Positions 1 to 7,082 of a stretch of DNA of 8,014 bases are shown here, in pieces. A model generated the notes under the pieces. That model worked only from the letters and a program-made list of their open reading frames with translations. It was not told where the DNA came from and made no database searches. Each line of letters opens with the position of its first letter. The first letter of the stretch is position 1. The position numbers and the translations under genes are program-made. Source of the DNA: Thiobacillus sp. (GTDB lineage: Bacteria > Pseudomonadota > Gammaproteobacteria > Burkholderiales > Thiobacillaceae); assembly GCA_018780025.1 (NCBI GenBank), contig JADMKH010000260.1, positions 6,802-14,815 of the forward strand. Direction: 5' to 3'.

Positions 1-1675
1 TCAATGTACGGATTTCCAGCTGCGCCTCAATCGGGCCATCCGGCATATAGAGGGTGACAGGGAGTCTGTTGCCGACGGCAACCGGCTTCAGCGCCCCATA
101 AAAACTCAGCCCGCTGGGCGACAAATCATCCACCGTTCCCATCACGCCATTAAGACGCGCAGCCAGCGGCATTGCAAAACGATACTCATTGCGCCGATTT
201 ACGCTACGCAATACGGTAAATTGCACCACCAGCACCGCAAGCCAGGTGTTGACTGCAGCCCATATTACGTTTGCCCACATCCCCTCCTGCGGCAAATGTC
301 CATTGAAATAGAACAGTACGATTCCCACCGGAATGGCCAGTGCATTGAAGCTCACCACCGCCAGCTGCGGCAACAGGAAACCCAGGCTGTGCGTGTTTGC
401 ACCCAGTTTTTTGGCGGTCACGCCAAAACGTTTGCGCATTCTGAACACACCCAGGGTCGACCAGGCAAAACTGGCAAAACGCGCCATGTTGTATTGCTCG
501 ATCAGCAGGCTGCGCCCGTAGCCGCGAGAAATTTCCTCGAACGCCAGAAAGTTCAGCAGGTAATACGGCGCAAAATGCAGCAGGAACACCCAACCATTCA
601 CCGCAATCGGCATGGCACCCGCCATCAGCACGTACACCGGTGCAAAGTAGAAAAACGCTTTTTGCCAACCATCAAAATACGCCAGGACGGTCGCCATGTA
701 ATTCAACCGCTGAGGCAGCGTCAGCCCACGCGCAAACAGAATGCCTTCTTTGCGCCAGACGTTCATCGCCCCCACGCCCCAGCGCACCCGCTGCTTCAAA
801 AACGGCTCGATCTTGGCCGGCGCCATGCCATAGGCCAGTGATTCATCGTGATAGACCGAGCGATAACCTTGCTTGTGCAGCAACAGGCTGGTGTGGAGGT
901 CTTCTGTCACCGTGCCTGTTGCAAACCCGCCAATGGAGTCGAGAGACTGACGGCTGATCACCGCGCAACTGCCACAGTAAAACGCGGCGTTCCAGTAATC
1001 CTTGCCGCGCTGGATAACCCGGAAGAAAAGCGACTGCTCCGACCAGGCAATATGGCTGCCCGTATCGGTCCGGTTCTGAAATGAATCGAGATTGTAGAAA
1101 TCCTGTGGCGTCTGCACAAACGCCACCCTGGGATCGGAAAAATACCCCAGCGTTTTCATCAGGAAATCCTGACGCGGGGCATGATCCGCATCAAACGTCG
1201 CGATCAGGTCTGCGGTGCTGTACGGCAGCGCATGGTTCAGGTTTCCCGCCTTGGCGTGCTCATTGTTGTCGCGTGCCAGATAGCGCACGCCCAGCGACTG
1301 CGCCATCTCGCGCATTGCCTCGCGGTTGCCGTCATCCAGTATCCAGGTTTCATGCGGATAATCCATCGCCCGCGCAGCCAGCGCGGTGCGCCGCACCATC
1401 TCGACATCTTCGTTATAAGTCGGAATAAAAACATCGACCTTCAATCCAGTCGCAGGCGCCGATGCAGTACGCACCGACAACCGCCAGGTCATGAACACAT
1501 TGAGGATGGCAGTCAAAAACCCAAACACCTCGGCGCCATACAGCAGCCAGGAGAAAATGGGGTGTTCCGCATTGAAACTCCCCAACCGCCAGTTCAAGTA
1601 CCATACCCCAATCGCCAGGAACAGCAGGATGACTGCTTGCCGGGCACGATGGAGTGAGCGATATTCAGGTTTCAT
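1..1675 (-). CDS. BcsA-like family 2 glycosyltransferase with C-terminal PilZ domain (3' end cut off by window edge)
   Basis: This inner-membrane processive glycosyltransferase probably makes a beta-linked exopolysaccharide such as cellulose from a UDP-sugar. The frame is open from the ATG at 1675 to the window edge (558 residues seen, no stop). Two membrane helices lie near residues 13-28 and 44-64. The GT-A domain follows with the classic processive motifs: DDG (114-116), DAD (162-164), FYCGSCAV (232-239 region), TED (257-259) and QRVRW (295-299, the QxxRW motif). About four more helices follow at roughly 339-357, 359-381, 433-457 and 466-489. The PilZ domain begins near residue 494 with RxxxR (R495, R499) and DxSxxG (D517, S519, G522), the c-di-GMP-binding signature, so allosteric activation by c-di-GMP is expected. 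The N-terminal part before the GT domain is shorter than in E. coli BcsA. No bcsB, bcsZ or bcsC is visible, so the exact polymer is uncertain. I see no clear Shine-Dalgarno before the ATG. Confidence 0.9.
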   Translation of the reverse strand, partial: MKPEYRSLHRARQAVILLFLAIGVWYLNWRLGSFNAEHPIFSWLLYGAEVFGFLTAILNVFMTWRLSVRTASAPATGLKVDVFIPTYNEDVEMVRRTALAARAMDYPHETWILDDGNREAMREMAQSLGVRYLARDNNEHAKAGNLNHALPYSTADLIATFDADHAPRQDFLMKTLGYFSDPRVAFVQTPQDFYNLDSFQNRTDTGSHIAWSEQSLFFRVIQRGKDYWNAAFYCGSCAVISRQSLDSIGGFATGTVTEDLHTSLLLHKQGYRSVYHDESLAYGMAPAKIEPFLKQRVRWGVGAMNVWRKEGILFARGLTLPQRLNYMATVLAYFDGWQKAFFYFAPVYVLMAGAMPIAVNGWVFLLHFAPYYLLNFLAFEEISRGYGRSLLIEQYNMARFASFAWSTLGVFRMRKRFGVTAKKLGANTHSLGFLLPQLAVVSFNALAIPVGIVLFYFNGHLPQEGMWANVIWAAVNTWLAVLVVQFTVLRSVNRRNEYRFAMPLAARLNGVMGTVDDLSPSGLSFYGALKPVAVGNRLPVTLYMPDGPIEAQLEIRTL

Positions 1676-1784
1676 GTTGTAGTGTTTATGTGGCAACTGA
1701 CCTACTGGCAGCAAAAGCCATGCCATAGACATAGGCATCTCGCGCGCCGAGCCTGTTTAAACCCTTATCCGAGACCTCCGACAC
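1676..1784. promoter_or_regulatory. Divergent intergenic region with an imperfect palindrome
   Basis: These 109 bases separate the minus-strand glycosyltransferase from the plus-strand NTF2-like gene, so they must hold promoters for at least one direction. An imperfect palindrome lies at 1720-1738 (ATGCC and GGCAT arms, 9-base spacer) and could be an operator. A poor sigma-70-like pair for the glycosyltransferase is TTGCTG (1714-1709) and CATAAA (1690-1685) with an 18-base spacer, which would place transcription start almost at the ATG. I found no convincing -35/-10 pair on the plus strand. None of these sites is strong enough to assert alone. Confidence 0.3.
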
Positions 1785-2231
1785 ATGCAGCCACCGCATA
1801 CCCGCGTGTCCTACCCCACCCCGGAAGCCACCGAATCCGCTTTTTACGCTGCTTTTGAAGCACGCGATCTCGACGCGATGATGACGGTCTGGGCCAGCGA
1901 CGACAGCATTGTCTGTATCCACCCCCTGGCCGCTCCGCTGAATGGCAGAAGTGCCGTGGCGGCAGGCTGGCAAAGTATTTTCGAGGCTGCAGGGCAATTC
2001 CGGATTCAAATCGAGACCGCGCACGCAATACACGCAGCCACCCAGGTGGTTCGCATCGTGCGGGAGCATCTTGTCATCGGTCAGGAATCCGAACCGCGTC
2101 CGCCCATTCTGGCCACCAACGTGTATCGCAAGGAAAGCGATGGCTGGCATCTGGTGCTGCACCATGCGTCACCGCTTCAGGTTGGCGGATCTCCCACGTC
2201 TGGGCACACGCCGCCCCTCATCCTGCATTAA
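1785..2231 (+). CDS. NTF2/SnoaL-like family protein (SnoaL_3/DUF4440 type)
   Basis: This is a small soluble cytoplasmic protein of 148 residues with the cone-shaped NTF2-like fold. The family signature is visible: an N-terminal helix pair around residues 13-37 (PTPEATESAFYAAFEARDLD, then AMMTVWASDD), followed by a pocket strand with IHP (45-47). An amphipathic helix follows (SAVAAGWQSIFEAA, 56-69), then beta strands ending in the typical NVYRKESDGWHLVLHHAS segment (112-129). The C-terminal tail after residue 130 is Gly/Pro-rich and probably disordered. Members act as small-molecule-binding proteins, isomerases or stress-associated proteins of unknown substrate, so no reaction can be assigned. 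No good Shine-Dalgarno precedes the ATG at 1785. The stop lies 34 bp before the next gene on the same strand, so co-transcription with the hydrolase is likely. Confidence 0.85.
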   Translation: MQPPHTRVSYPTPEATESAFYAAFEARDLDAMMTVWASDDSIVCIHPLAAPLNGRSAVAAGWQSIFEAAGQFRIQIETAHAIHAATQVVRIVREHLVIGQESEPRPPILATNVYRKESDGWHLVLHHASPLQVGGSPTSGHTPPLILH

Positions 2232-2252
2232 GGTATTGCGCAGCGCCTTTGC

Positions 2253-2258
2253 TAAACT
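2253..2258 (+). promoter_or_regulatory. Possible -10 element just before the yheT-like gene
   Basis: TAAACT at 2253-2258 resembles a -10 hexamer and ends 7 bases before the ATG at 2266. That would put transcription start at or next to the start codon and give a leaderless mRNA. This agrees with the absence of any Shine-Dalgarno here. No good -35 sits at 16-18 bases; the nearest, TTAAGG at 2228-2233, is 19 bases away. Read-through from the NTF2-like gene is the simpler alternative. Confidence 0.2.
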
Positions 2259-2265
2259 CGGCGCC

Positions 2266-3243
2266 ATGCCTCATCAAACAATCCAGGCTTATCGCGCCCC
2301 CATCTGGTTGCCCGGTGGGCACCTGCAAACCATCTACGCCAGCGTGTTTATTCATGTTCCACCCGTCGCCTACCGGCGCGAGCGGCTGGAACTGGCTGAC
2401 GGTGATTTCCTCGACTTTGACTGGGTAGACGGGATCGCGGGTGCACCCGTAGTGGTGCTGTTCCACGGTTTGGAAGGCAGTGCCGACAGCCATTACGCAC
2501 GTGGCCTCATGGCCACAGTCAAGGGACGCGGATGGCATGGTGCAGTGGCGCACTTTCGCGGCTGCTCGGGCGAGGACAACCGGCTTCCACGCGCCTATTT
2601 CGCGGGCGACAGCGAAGACATCGAAACCATCCTGCGTCACGTCAAATCACGGCACCCCGGCACGCCGGTTTACGCCGTCGGCGTCTCGCTCGGCGGCAAC
2701 GCTCTGCTGAAATGGCTGGGCGAACAGGGAGGCCGCGCATGCGGACTGGTCGAGTGTGCAGCCGGTGTATCGGCGCCGGTCGATCTGACTGCCGCCGGCA
2801 ATGCGCTGGACCGGGGTTTCAACCGCCGCGTCTACACGGCGCGCTTTCTTGTCACGCTCAAGAAAAAAGCCCTGGAAAAAGCGCGGCAATTCCCCGGCAC
2901 GCTGGATGCCAAGGCCATTTCTGCGGCCACGACATTCCGCGAATTTGACACGCTGGTGACGGCGCGTCTTCACGGTTTTCGGGATGCCGAGGACTACTGG
3001 TTCAAGGTGTCGTCGAAGCCCCTGCTGAAATCGATCACTGCCCCCACCCTGATCATCAATGCGAAGAATGATCCGTTTCTGCCGGCTTATGCCTTGCCGA
3101 CGGCCACCGACATTTCAACCGCCGTCACAATCGAACAACCTCAAACGGGAGGCCATGTCAGTTTTCCCTCCGGCCCCTTTCCCGGCAATCTGGATTGGCT
3201 GCCGCAGCGCTTGATGCATCATTTCGACACACAGCACAGGTAG
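2266..3243 (+). CDS. yheT: YheT-family alpha/beta hydrolase
   Basis: This is a 325-residue soluble alpha/beta-hydrolase, close to the 340 residues of E. coli YheT; the physiological substrate of the family is unknown. Family marks are the N-terminal WLPGGHLQTIYAS (14-26), the oxyanion-hole segment FHGLEGSADSHYARG (66-80), HFRGCSGEDNRLPRAYFAGD (96-115), and the nucleophile elbow GVSLGG (139-144, Ser141). The acid is probably Asp269 in NAKNDPF and the base His297 in GGHVSF, completing a Ser-Asp-His triad. There is no signal peptide or membrane segment. The reading frame stays open upstream to 1942, but that stretch overlaps the NTF2-like gene out of frame and has no homology-like content. The ATG at 2266 puts the family's conserved N-terminus right at the start. 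The stop TAG at 3241-3243 is 30 bp before the mutase gene. Confidence 0.92.
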   Translation: MPHQTIQAYRAPIWLPGGHLQTIYASVFIHVPPVAYRRERLELADGDFLDFDWVDGIAGAPVVVLFHGLEGSADSHYARGLMATVKGRGWHGAVAHFRGCSGEDNRLPRAYFAGDSEDIETILRHVKSRHPGTPVYAVGVSLGGNALLKWLGEQGGRACGLVECAAGVSAPVDLTAAGNALDRGFNRRVYTARFLVTLKKKALEKARQFPGTLDAKAISAATTFREFDTLVTARLHGFRDAEDYWFKVSSKPLLKSITAPTLIINAKNDPFLPAYALPTATDISTAVTIEQPQTGGHVSFPSGPFPGNLDWLPQRLMHHFDTQHR

Positions 3244-3246
3244 AAT
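3241..3246 (+). promoter_or_regulatory. Possible -10 hexamer overlapping the yheT stop codon
   Basis: TAGAAT at 3241-3246 is a good match to the sigma-70 -10 consensus (5 of 6) and lies 27 bases before the GTG start of the mutase gene. It shares its first three bases with the yheT stop codon. No convincing -35 hexamer sits 16-18 bases upstream, so this would be at best a weak or activator-dependent promoter giving the mutase gene transcription independent of yheT. Confidence 0.25.
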
Positions 3247-3262
3247 CAACGCATACTCATTC

Positions 3263-3268
3263 AGGGAG
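3263..3268 (+). promoter_or_regulatory. Ribosome binding site that fixes the GTG start of the phosphohexomutase
   Basis: AGGGAG at 3263-3268 lies 5 bases before GTG at 3274. An ATG at 3272 overlaps it (ATGTG) but opens a different frame that runs only about 83 codons. The homologous phosphohexomutase sequence begins directly after the GTG, so GTG is the true start. Confidence 0.8.
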
Positions 3269-3273
3269 CGCAT

Positions 3274-4647
3274 GTGGAAACCCCCAAGGAAATCTTCAAG
3301 GCCTACGATATCCGCGGCATCGTCGGCAAGACCTTCACCCCGGAAATCGTCGAGGCCATCGGCCACGCCATCGGCTCCGAGGCGGTCGCGCGCGGCCAGA
3401 AAGCAATCTGCATCGGACGCGATGGCCGCCTGTCTGGACCGGACATGGCCGCAGCGCTGGCGCGTGGTATCCGCAAGGCCGGCATCGGGGTGGTCGATCT
3501 GGGCATGGTCGCCACACCGATGACATATTTTGCTGCGTACCAACTGAATACGAACAGCGCGGTAATGGTTACCGGCAGCCACAACCCGCCCGATTACAAC
3601 GGCCTGAAAATGGTGCTGGGCGGGGAAACCCTGTCCGGCGACGCCATCCAGAAACTACGCGAGCGCCTGACAAACAACGATCTGGTGAATGGGGCAGGCG
3701 ATTATCGTGAATACGACATCGCCGGCGAATACCTCACGCGCATCGTCTCCGACGTCAAACTCGCCCGCCCGATGAAAATCGTCATCGACTGCGGCAACGG
3801 CGTGGCCGGCGCATTCGCACCCAAACTTTATCGCGACATGGGCTGCCAGGTCGAAGAACTGTTCTGCGAAGTCGACGGCAACTTTCCCAATCACCACCCC
3901 GATCCCTCGCAGCCGAAAAACCTGCAGGATCTGATCGCTGCATTGAAAGCCAGCGATGCCGAAATCGGACTCGCTTTCGACGGCGACGGCGATCGCCTGG
4001 GTGTGGTGACCAAGGACGGCACGATCATTTTCCCCGACCGCCAGTTGATGCTGTTCGCCGATGATGTGCTCAGCCGCAACCCCGGCGCCGAAATCATTTT
4101 CGACGTGAAATCCACCCGCAATCTGTTTAGCTGGATCCGCGAGCGCGGCGGCAGGCCCCTGCTGTGGAAAACGGGGCACAGCTTCATCAAGGCCAAAATG
4201 AAGGAAACCGGCGCGCTGCTGGCCGGCGAAATGTCCGGCCATGTGTTCTTCAAGGAGCGCTGGTTCGGCTTCGACGACGGTCTCTACGCCGGCGCACGCC
4301 TGCTCGAATACCTCTCCAGGCAGGCGGACATCAACGCCACCCTGCATGGCTTGCCTGACTCGGTGAACACGCCCGAGCTCAACATCAAGCTGGCCGAGGG
4401 CGAGCATTACACGCTGATGGACACCCTGAAAAAAATCGCGCGTTTTCCGGATGCGCAGGAAATCATCACGCTTGACGGTTTAAGGGTCGAATACGCCGAC
4501 GGCTTCGGTCTCGCGCGTCCATCCAACACCACCCCGGTGATTGTGCTGCGCTTCGAGGCCGACAATGCCGAAGCGCTGGAAAGAATCCAGGCCGACTTCC
4601 GCCGCGTGATCCATCAGGCTGCCCCTGGCCTCACGCTACCTTTTTAG
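3274..4647 (+). CDS. algC: Phosphomannomutase/phosphoglucomutase (AlgC type)
   Basis: This cytoplasmic alpha-D-phosphohexomutase interconverts mannose-6-P and mannose-1-P or glucose-6-P and glucose-1-P, supplying GDP-mannose or UDP-glucose for surface polysaccharides. At 457 residues it is close to Pseudomonas AlgC (463). All four signature loops are intact: the phosphoserine loop TGSHNPPDYNG (100-110, Ser102), the Mg-binding loop DGDGDR (236-241), the sugar-binding loop GEMSGH (318-323) and the phosphate-binding loop RPSNTTP (415-421). The N-terminal AYDIRGIVG (10-18) is also typical. Start is GTG at 3274 with AGGGAG 5 bases upstream. The gene is third in a plus-strand series after the NTF2-like and yheT genes and runs convergently into the GGDEF/EAL gene with a 38-bp gap. 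Sequence alone does not separate mannose from glucose preference; AlgC-type enzymes usually do both. Confidence 0.95.
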   Translation: METPKEIFKAYDIRGIVGKTFTPEIVEAIGHAIGSEAVARGQKAICIGRDGRLSGPDMAAALARGIRKAGIGVVDLGMVATPMTYFAAYQLNTNSAVMVTGSHNPPDYNGLKMVLGGETLSGDAIQKLRERLTNNDLVNGAGDYREYDIAGEYLTRIVSDVKLARPMKIVIDCGNGVAGAFAPKLYRDMGCQVEELFCEVDGNFPNHHPDPSQPKNLQDLIAALKASDAEIGLAFDGDGDRLGVVTKDGTIIFPDRQLMLFADDVLSRNPGAEIIFDVKSTRNLFSWIRERGGRPLLWKTGHSFIKAKMKETGALLAGEMSGHVFFKERWFGFDDGLYAGARLLEYLSRQADINATLHGLPDSVNTPELNIKLAEGEHYTLMDTLKKIARFPDAQEIITLDGLRVEYADGFGLARPSNTTPVIVLRFEADNAEALERIQADFRRVIHQAAPGLTLPF

Positions 4648-4668
4648 GCGGCGCAAACCAGCCCCCCT

Positions 4669-4697
4669 CCAGCCGGGCCAAGCACTCAGCCCACTGG
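4669..4697. terminator. Weak stem-loop at the convergent gene ends
   Basis: CCAG/CTGG and GGGC/GCCC arms (4669-4672 with 4694-4697, 4675-4678 with 4689-4692) can form an 8-bp stem. It is broken by a small internal loop and has a 10-base loop. It sits between two convergent genes and overlaps the end of the GGDEF/EAL gene. There is no T-tract on either side, so it is not a classical intrinsic terminator. The gap holds nothing better. Confidence 0.2.
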
Positions 4698-7082
4698 CAA
4701 GGGCGCCGGCTTGTGCAGCAGGTAACCCTGCACAAAGTCCACGCCCATTTTGCTCAGGCAGGCCAACTCCGCTTCGGTTTCCACCTGTTCGGCAATGGTC
4801 AGCTTGCCCAGCTCATGACCTAAGGTGTGCATGGCTTTGACGATGGCCAGCTTTTCGCGGTCGACATTCATGCCGCGAACAAACTCGCCATCAATTTTGA
4901 GATAGGCAACCGGCAAACGCTTCAAATAGCCAAACGATGACTGGCCTTTGCCAAAGTCATCCAGCGCAAACAGGATGCCCCGCGACTTCAACGTGAGTAT
5001 CAGGTTTTCGCACGCATCCAGACTATCAATCGCAGCAGACTCGGTCACCTCGAAGCTGATTCTGGAAGGGTCAAATGAATACTTGTCGATTTCGTCGAGG
5101 ATAAAATCAGCCAAGCCCGAATCGCCGAGACTGCGGCCAGACAAATTGAGCGCATACGATGCTTCGTCTTCGGGGTGGGTATCGATATACGCGCAGAAAT
5201 TTCGAACCACCCAGCGATCAAAGCTGGGGGCCAGGCCATAGCGTTCAGCTGCGGGCAGGAATGCTCCCGGAGAAATGATTTCTCCATCGTCGCCGCGCAA
5301 ACGCAGCAGAATTTCGTAATGCTGCGTGTCCTCCCCTGACACCAGTGCAATTTTCTGCTGGCGATACAGGACAAATCGATGGGCTTCGAAAGCCTTGGTA
5401 ATCGTGCTCACCCATTGCATTTCGTCATTGATTTTGCGCAATGCAGGATGAGCTTTCTCATACACCTGAATCAGGTTTCCACCCAGCGATTTTGCGTGAT
5501 AACACGCTGTATCCGCTTGTGCCAGGACATCGCCGATATCGGTCATGCTGGAGTGAAGCTCGGTCACGCCGAGGCTCACGCCCACCATGAACATCTTGTC
5601 ATCCCATTCAAAGCGGAATCGGCTGATTTCGTCGCGCAATCCCTGGATGTGCTCAAGTGCCTCTTGCAGCGTCGCATCCACGAACAACAAACCGAATTCA
5701 TCTCCCCCCAGCCTGGCCAGATAATGATTCCGGTCATCCACACGGCGCGCCATGATGGCAGACAGTCGCTGCAACAGGGCATCTCCGGCACGGTGGCCGC
5801 AGGTGTCATTGACAAGCTTGAAGCGGTCGAGGTCGATGTAGCAAAAAATACAGCGCCGTGATTCATGTTTCACGCTCGAAAGCGCCGCATTCAACTTGTC
5901 TTCCATCGCACGCCGGTTCCACAAACCGGTGAGATGGTCGCGCTCGGCCTGCCATGCCAGACGCTGCATCAGGCTGCGCCGTTCGCTTTCGTCCTGAAAT
6001 ACCAGCACGCCACCCTGAACCTTGCCATCGTCAGAATGTATGGGCGCGGCCGTGTCGCTAATGGCAATACGCTTGCCGCTTTTGGGAAGAAGCAAAGTAT
6101 GGCTATCGAGCTCAACCACGGTATTGTTACGCAACGCGAGTTCAAGCGGGCATGCCGCCATGGAACCGGTTTTATCGTTGATCAACGGCAACACATCCGA
6201 TACGCGCCGCCCCTGCGCACCCTCACTGCTGAATCCGGTTATTTCTTCTGCCTTGGGGTTGATGAACGCAATCATGCCGTTGGCATCGGTGACAATCACG
6301 GCATCTCCGATCGACTCGATCGTCACCCGCAAGCGTTCCTTCTCAACCATCAATTCGGCGCGCTGCTTTTCCAGCTCGGCAACCAGACGGCTTACGTGAT
6401 CGGCCATGGAGTTGAACGCGCGTTTTGTTTCGTGCACCTCTGGGGGCGCTCCGAAAGCAAGGCTGGCACGCGCGTCCAGATTGCCATTTGCAATCGCACG
6501 CGCTGCCCCACTCAAGGCATACAAACCGCGCAGATTGATACGCAACAGCCAGCGCAGAATCAGCATGACGACGAACAAACTGCCTGATACCAGCAAGGTA
6601 AACCGTACGATCAGAGCCCACAAACTGTGGATGGCAGGTCCGGCATCCAGCTCGACTTCCAGCTTTCCATACGACGTTCCACCCACCCTGATTTCGGCAT
6701 TTGCATGAGGCGCGCGAATATCAAGCGCATCAGAAAACCAGGTGGGATAGTGTTGTGTCAATTTGGGCGTGCGGGATTCCAGGGTGACATGAGGGGAGCT
6801 CAAGCGCACGCGCAGAACCCGGAAACGGGCGGTGCGTGCCGCGAAGGCCTGTTCAATTGCGGGGTAGTCTCGCAACAAGACATGATCCTGAATCGCTGTC
6901 GTGATCGCGCTCAATTCGCTCTCGGCACGCAAATCGAGATGCTGCTGCGCCCGCTCCTTGAGCGGCAGTCCCAATACCGCAAGGGTCACCAGATACATCA
7001 ACAACACCAGCGCAAACACGGCCCCCATGATGCGCGAGAACAGGCTGTAGCGAATGCCGCGCACCGCCTGCGCGTCACTCAT
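4686..7082 (-). CDS. Membrane-bound sensor diguanylate cyclase/phosphodiesterase (periplasmic domain-HAMP-PAS-GGDEF-EAL)
   Basis: This 798-residue inner-membrane protein makes and/or degrades c-di-GMP. A helix at about 16-39 is followed by a ~115-residue periplasmic region that looks like the LapD/MoxY N-terminal type (low certainty), a second helix at 154-180, HAMP (about 180-233), coiled coil (230-255) and PAS (about 248-365). GGDEF follows (about 375-540; DHLTGLWNRR at 382-391, metal Asp417, RLGGDEF at 457-463), then EAL (about 555-795). The RxxD inhibitory site upstream of GGDEF is absent (DRNH at 450-453). EAL residues look complete: E590 in EILLR, N646, E678, D708-D709, K729, E765 and E768 in AEQVE, Q785. 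Both activities are therefore plausible. The start overlaps the stop of the upstream binding-protein gene by 8 bp, with AGGTG (7094-7090) 7 bases before the ATG, so the two are translationally coupled. Its ligand is not predictable from sequence. Confidence 0.93.
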   Translation of the reverse strand: MSDAQAVRGIRYSLFSRIMGAVFALVLLMYLVTLAVLGLPLKERAQQHLDLRAESELSAITTAIQDHVLLRDYPAIEQAFAARTARFRVLRVRLSSPHVTLESRTPKLTQHYPTWFSDALDIRAPHANAEIRVGGTSYGKLEVELDAGPAIHSLWALIVRFTLLVSGSLFVVMLILRWLLRINLRGLYALSGAARAIANGNLDARASLAFGAPPEVHETKRAFNSMADHVSRLVAELEKQRAELMVEKERLRVTIESIGDAVIVTDANGMIAFINPKAEEITGFSSEGAQGRRVSDVLPLINDKTGSMAACPLELALRNNTVVELDSHTLLLPKSGKRIAISDTAAPIHSDDGKVQGGVLVFQDESERRSLMQRLAWQAERDHLTGLWNRRAMEDKLNAALSSVKHESRRCIFCYIDLDRFKLVNDTCGHRAGDALLQRLSAIMARRVDDRNHYLARLGGDEFGLLFVDATLQEALEHIQGLRDEISRFRFEWDDKMFMVGVSLGVTELHSSMTDIGDVLAQADTACYHAKSLGGNLIQVYEKAHPALRKINDEMQWVSTITKAFEAHRFVLYRQQKIALVSGEDTQHYEILLRLRGDDGEIISPGAFLPAAERYGLAPSFDRWVVRNFCAYIDTHPEDEASYALNLSGRSLGDSGLADFILDEIDKYSFDPSRISFEVTESAAIDSLDACENLILTLKSRGILFALDDFGKGQSSFGYLKRLPVAYLKIDGEFVRGMNVDREKLAIVKAMHTLGHELGKLTIAEQVETEAELACLSKMGVDFVQGYLLHKPAPLPVG

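Noticed and set aside
1..3. TCA at the left edge, possibly the stop codon (TGA) of the glycosyltransferase
   Set aside because: The glycosyltransferase codons end at position 2, so this TGA is out of frame; the gene continues past the edge.
221..1657. Several plus-strand open frames (for example 221-841 and 1181-1657)
   Set aside because: They lie antisense to the glycosyltransferase-PilZ gene, whose frame is continuous from 1675 to the window edge with all catalytic motifs.
1755..1762. Perfect 8-bp palindrome GTTTAAAC
   Set aside because: It is too short to be meaningful alone and not part of a longer symmetric element.
1942..2265. Upstream in-frame extension of the yheT-like gene (giving 433 residues)
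   Set aside because: It overlaps the NTF2-like gene in another frame, its translation is Arg/Pro-rich and unlike any family, and the conserved YheT N-terminus begins right after the ATG at 2266.
3655..4407. 250-codon open frame on the minus strand
   Set aside because: It is antisense to the conserved phosphohexomutase, which shows all four catalytic loops. The antisense translation has no recognisable domain and is expected from GC-rich codon bias.
5865..6587. 240-codon open frame on the plus strand
   Set aside because: It is antisense to the PAS and HAMP part of the GGDEF/EAL gene. Its translation is His/Gln/Arg-rich, as is typical of shadow frames.
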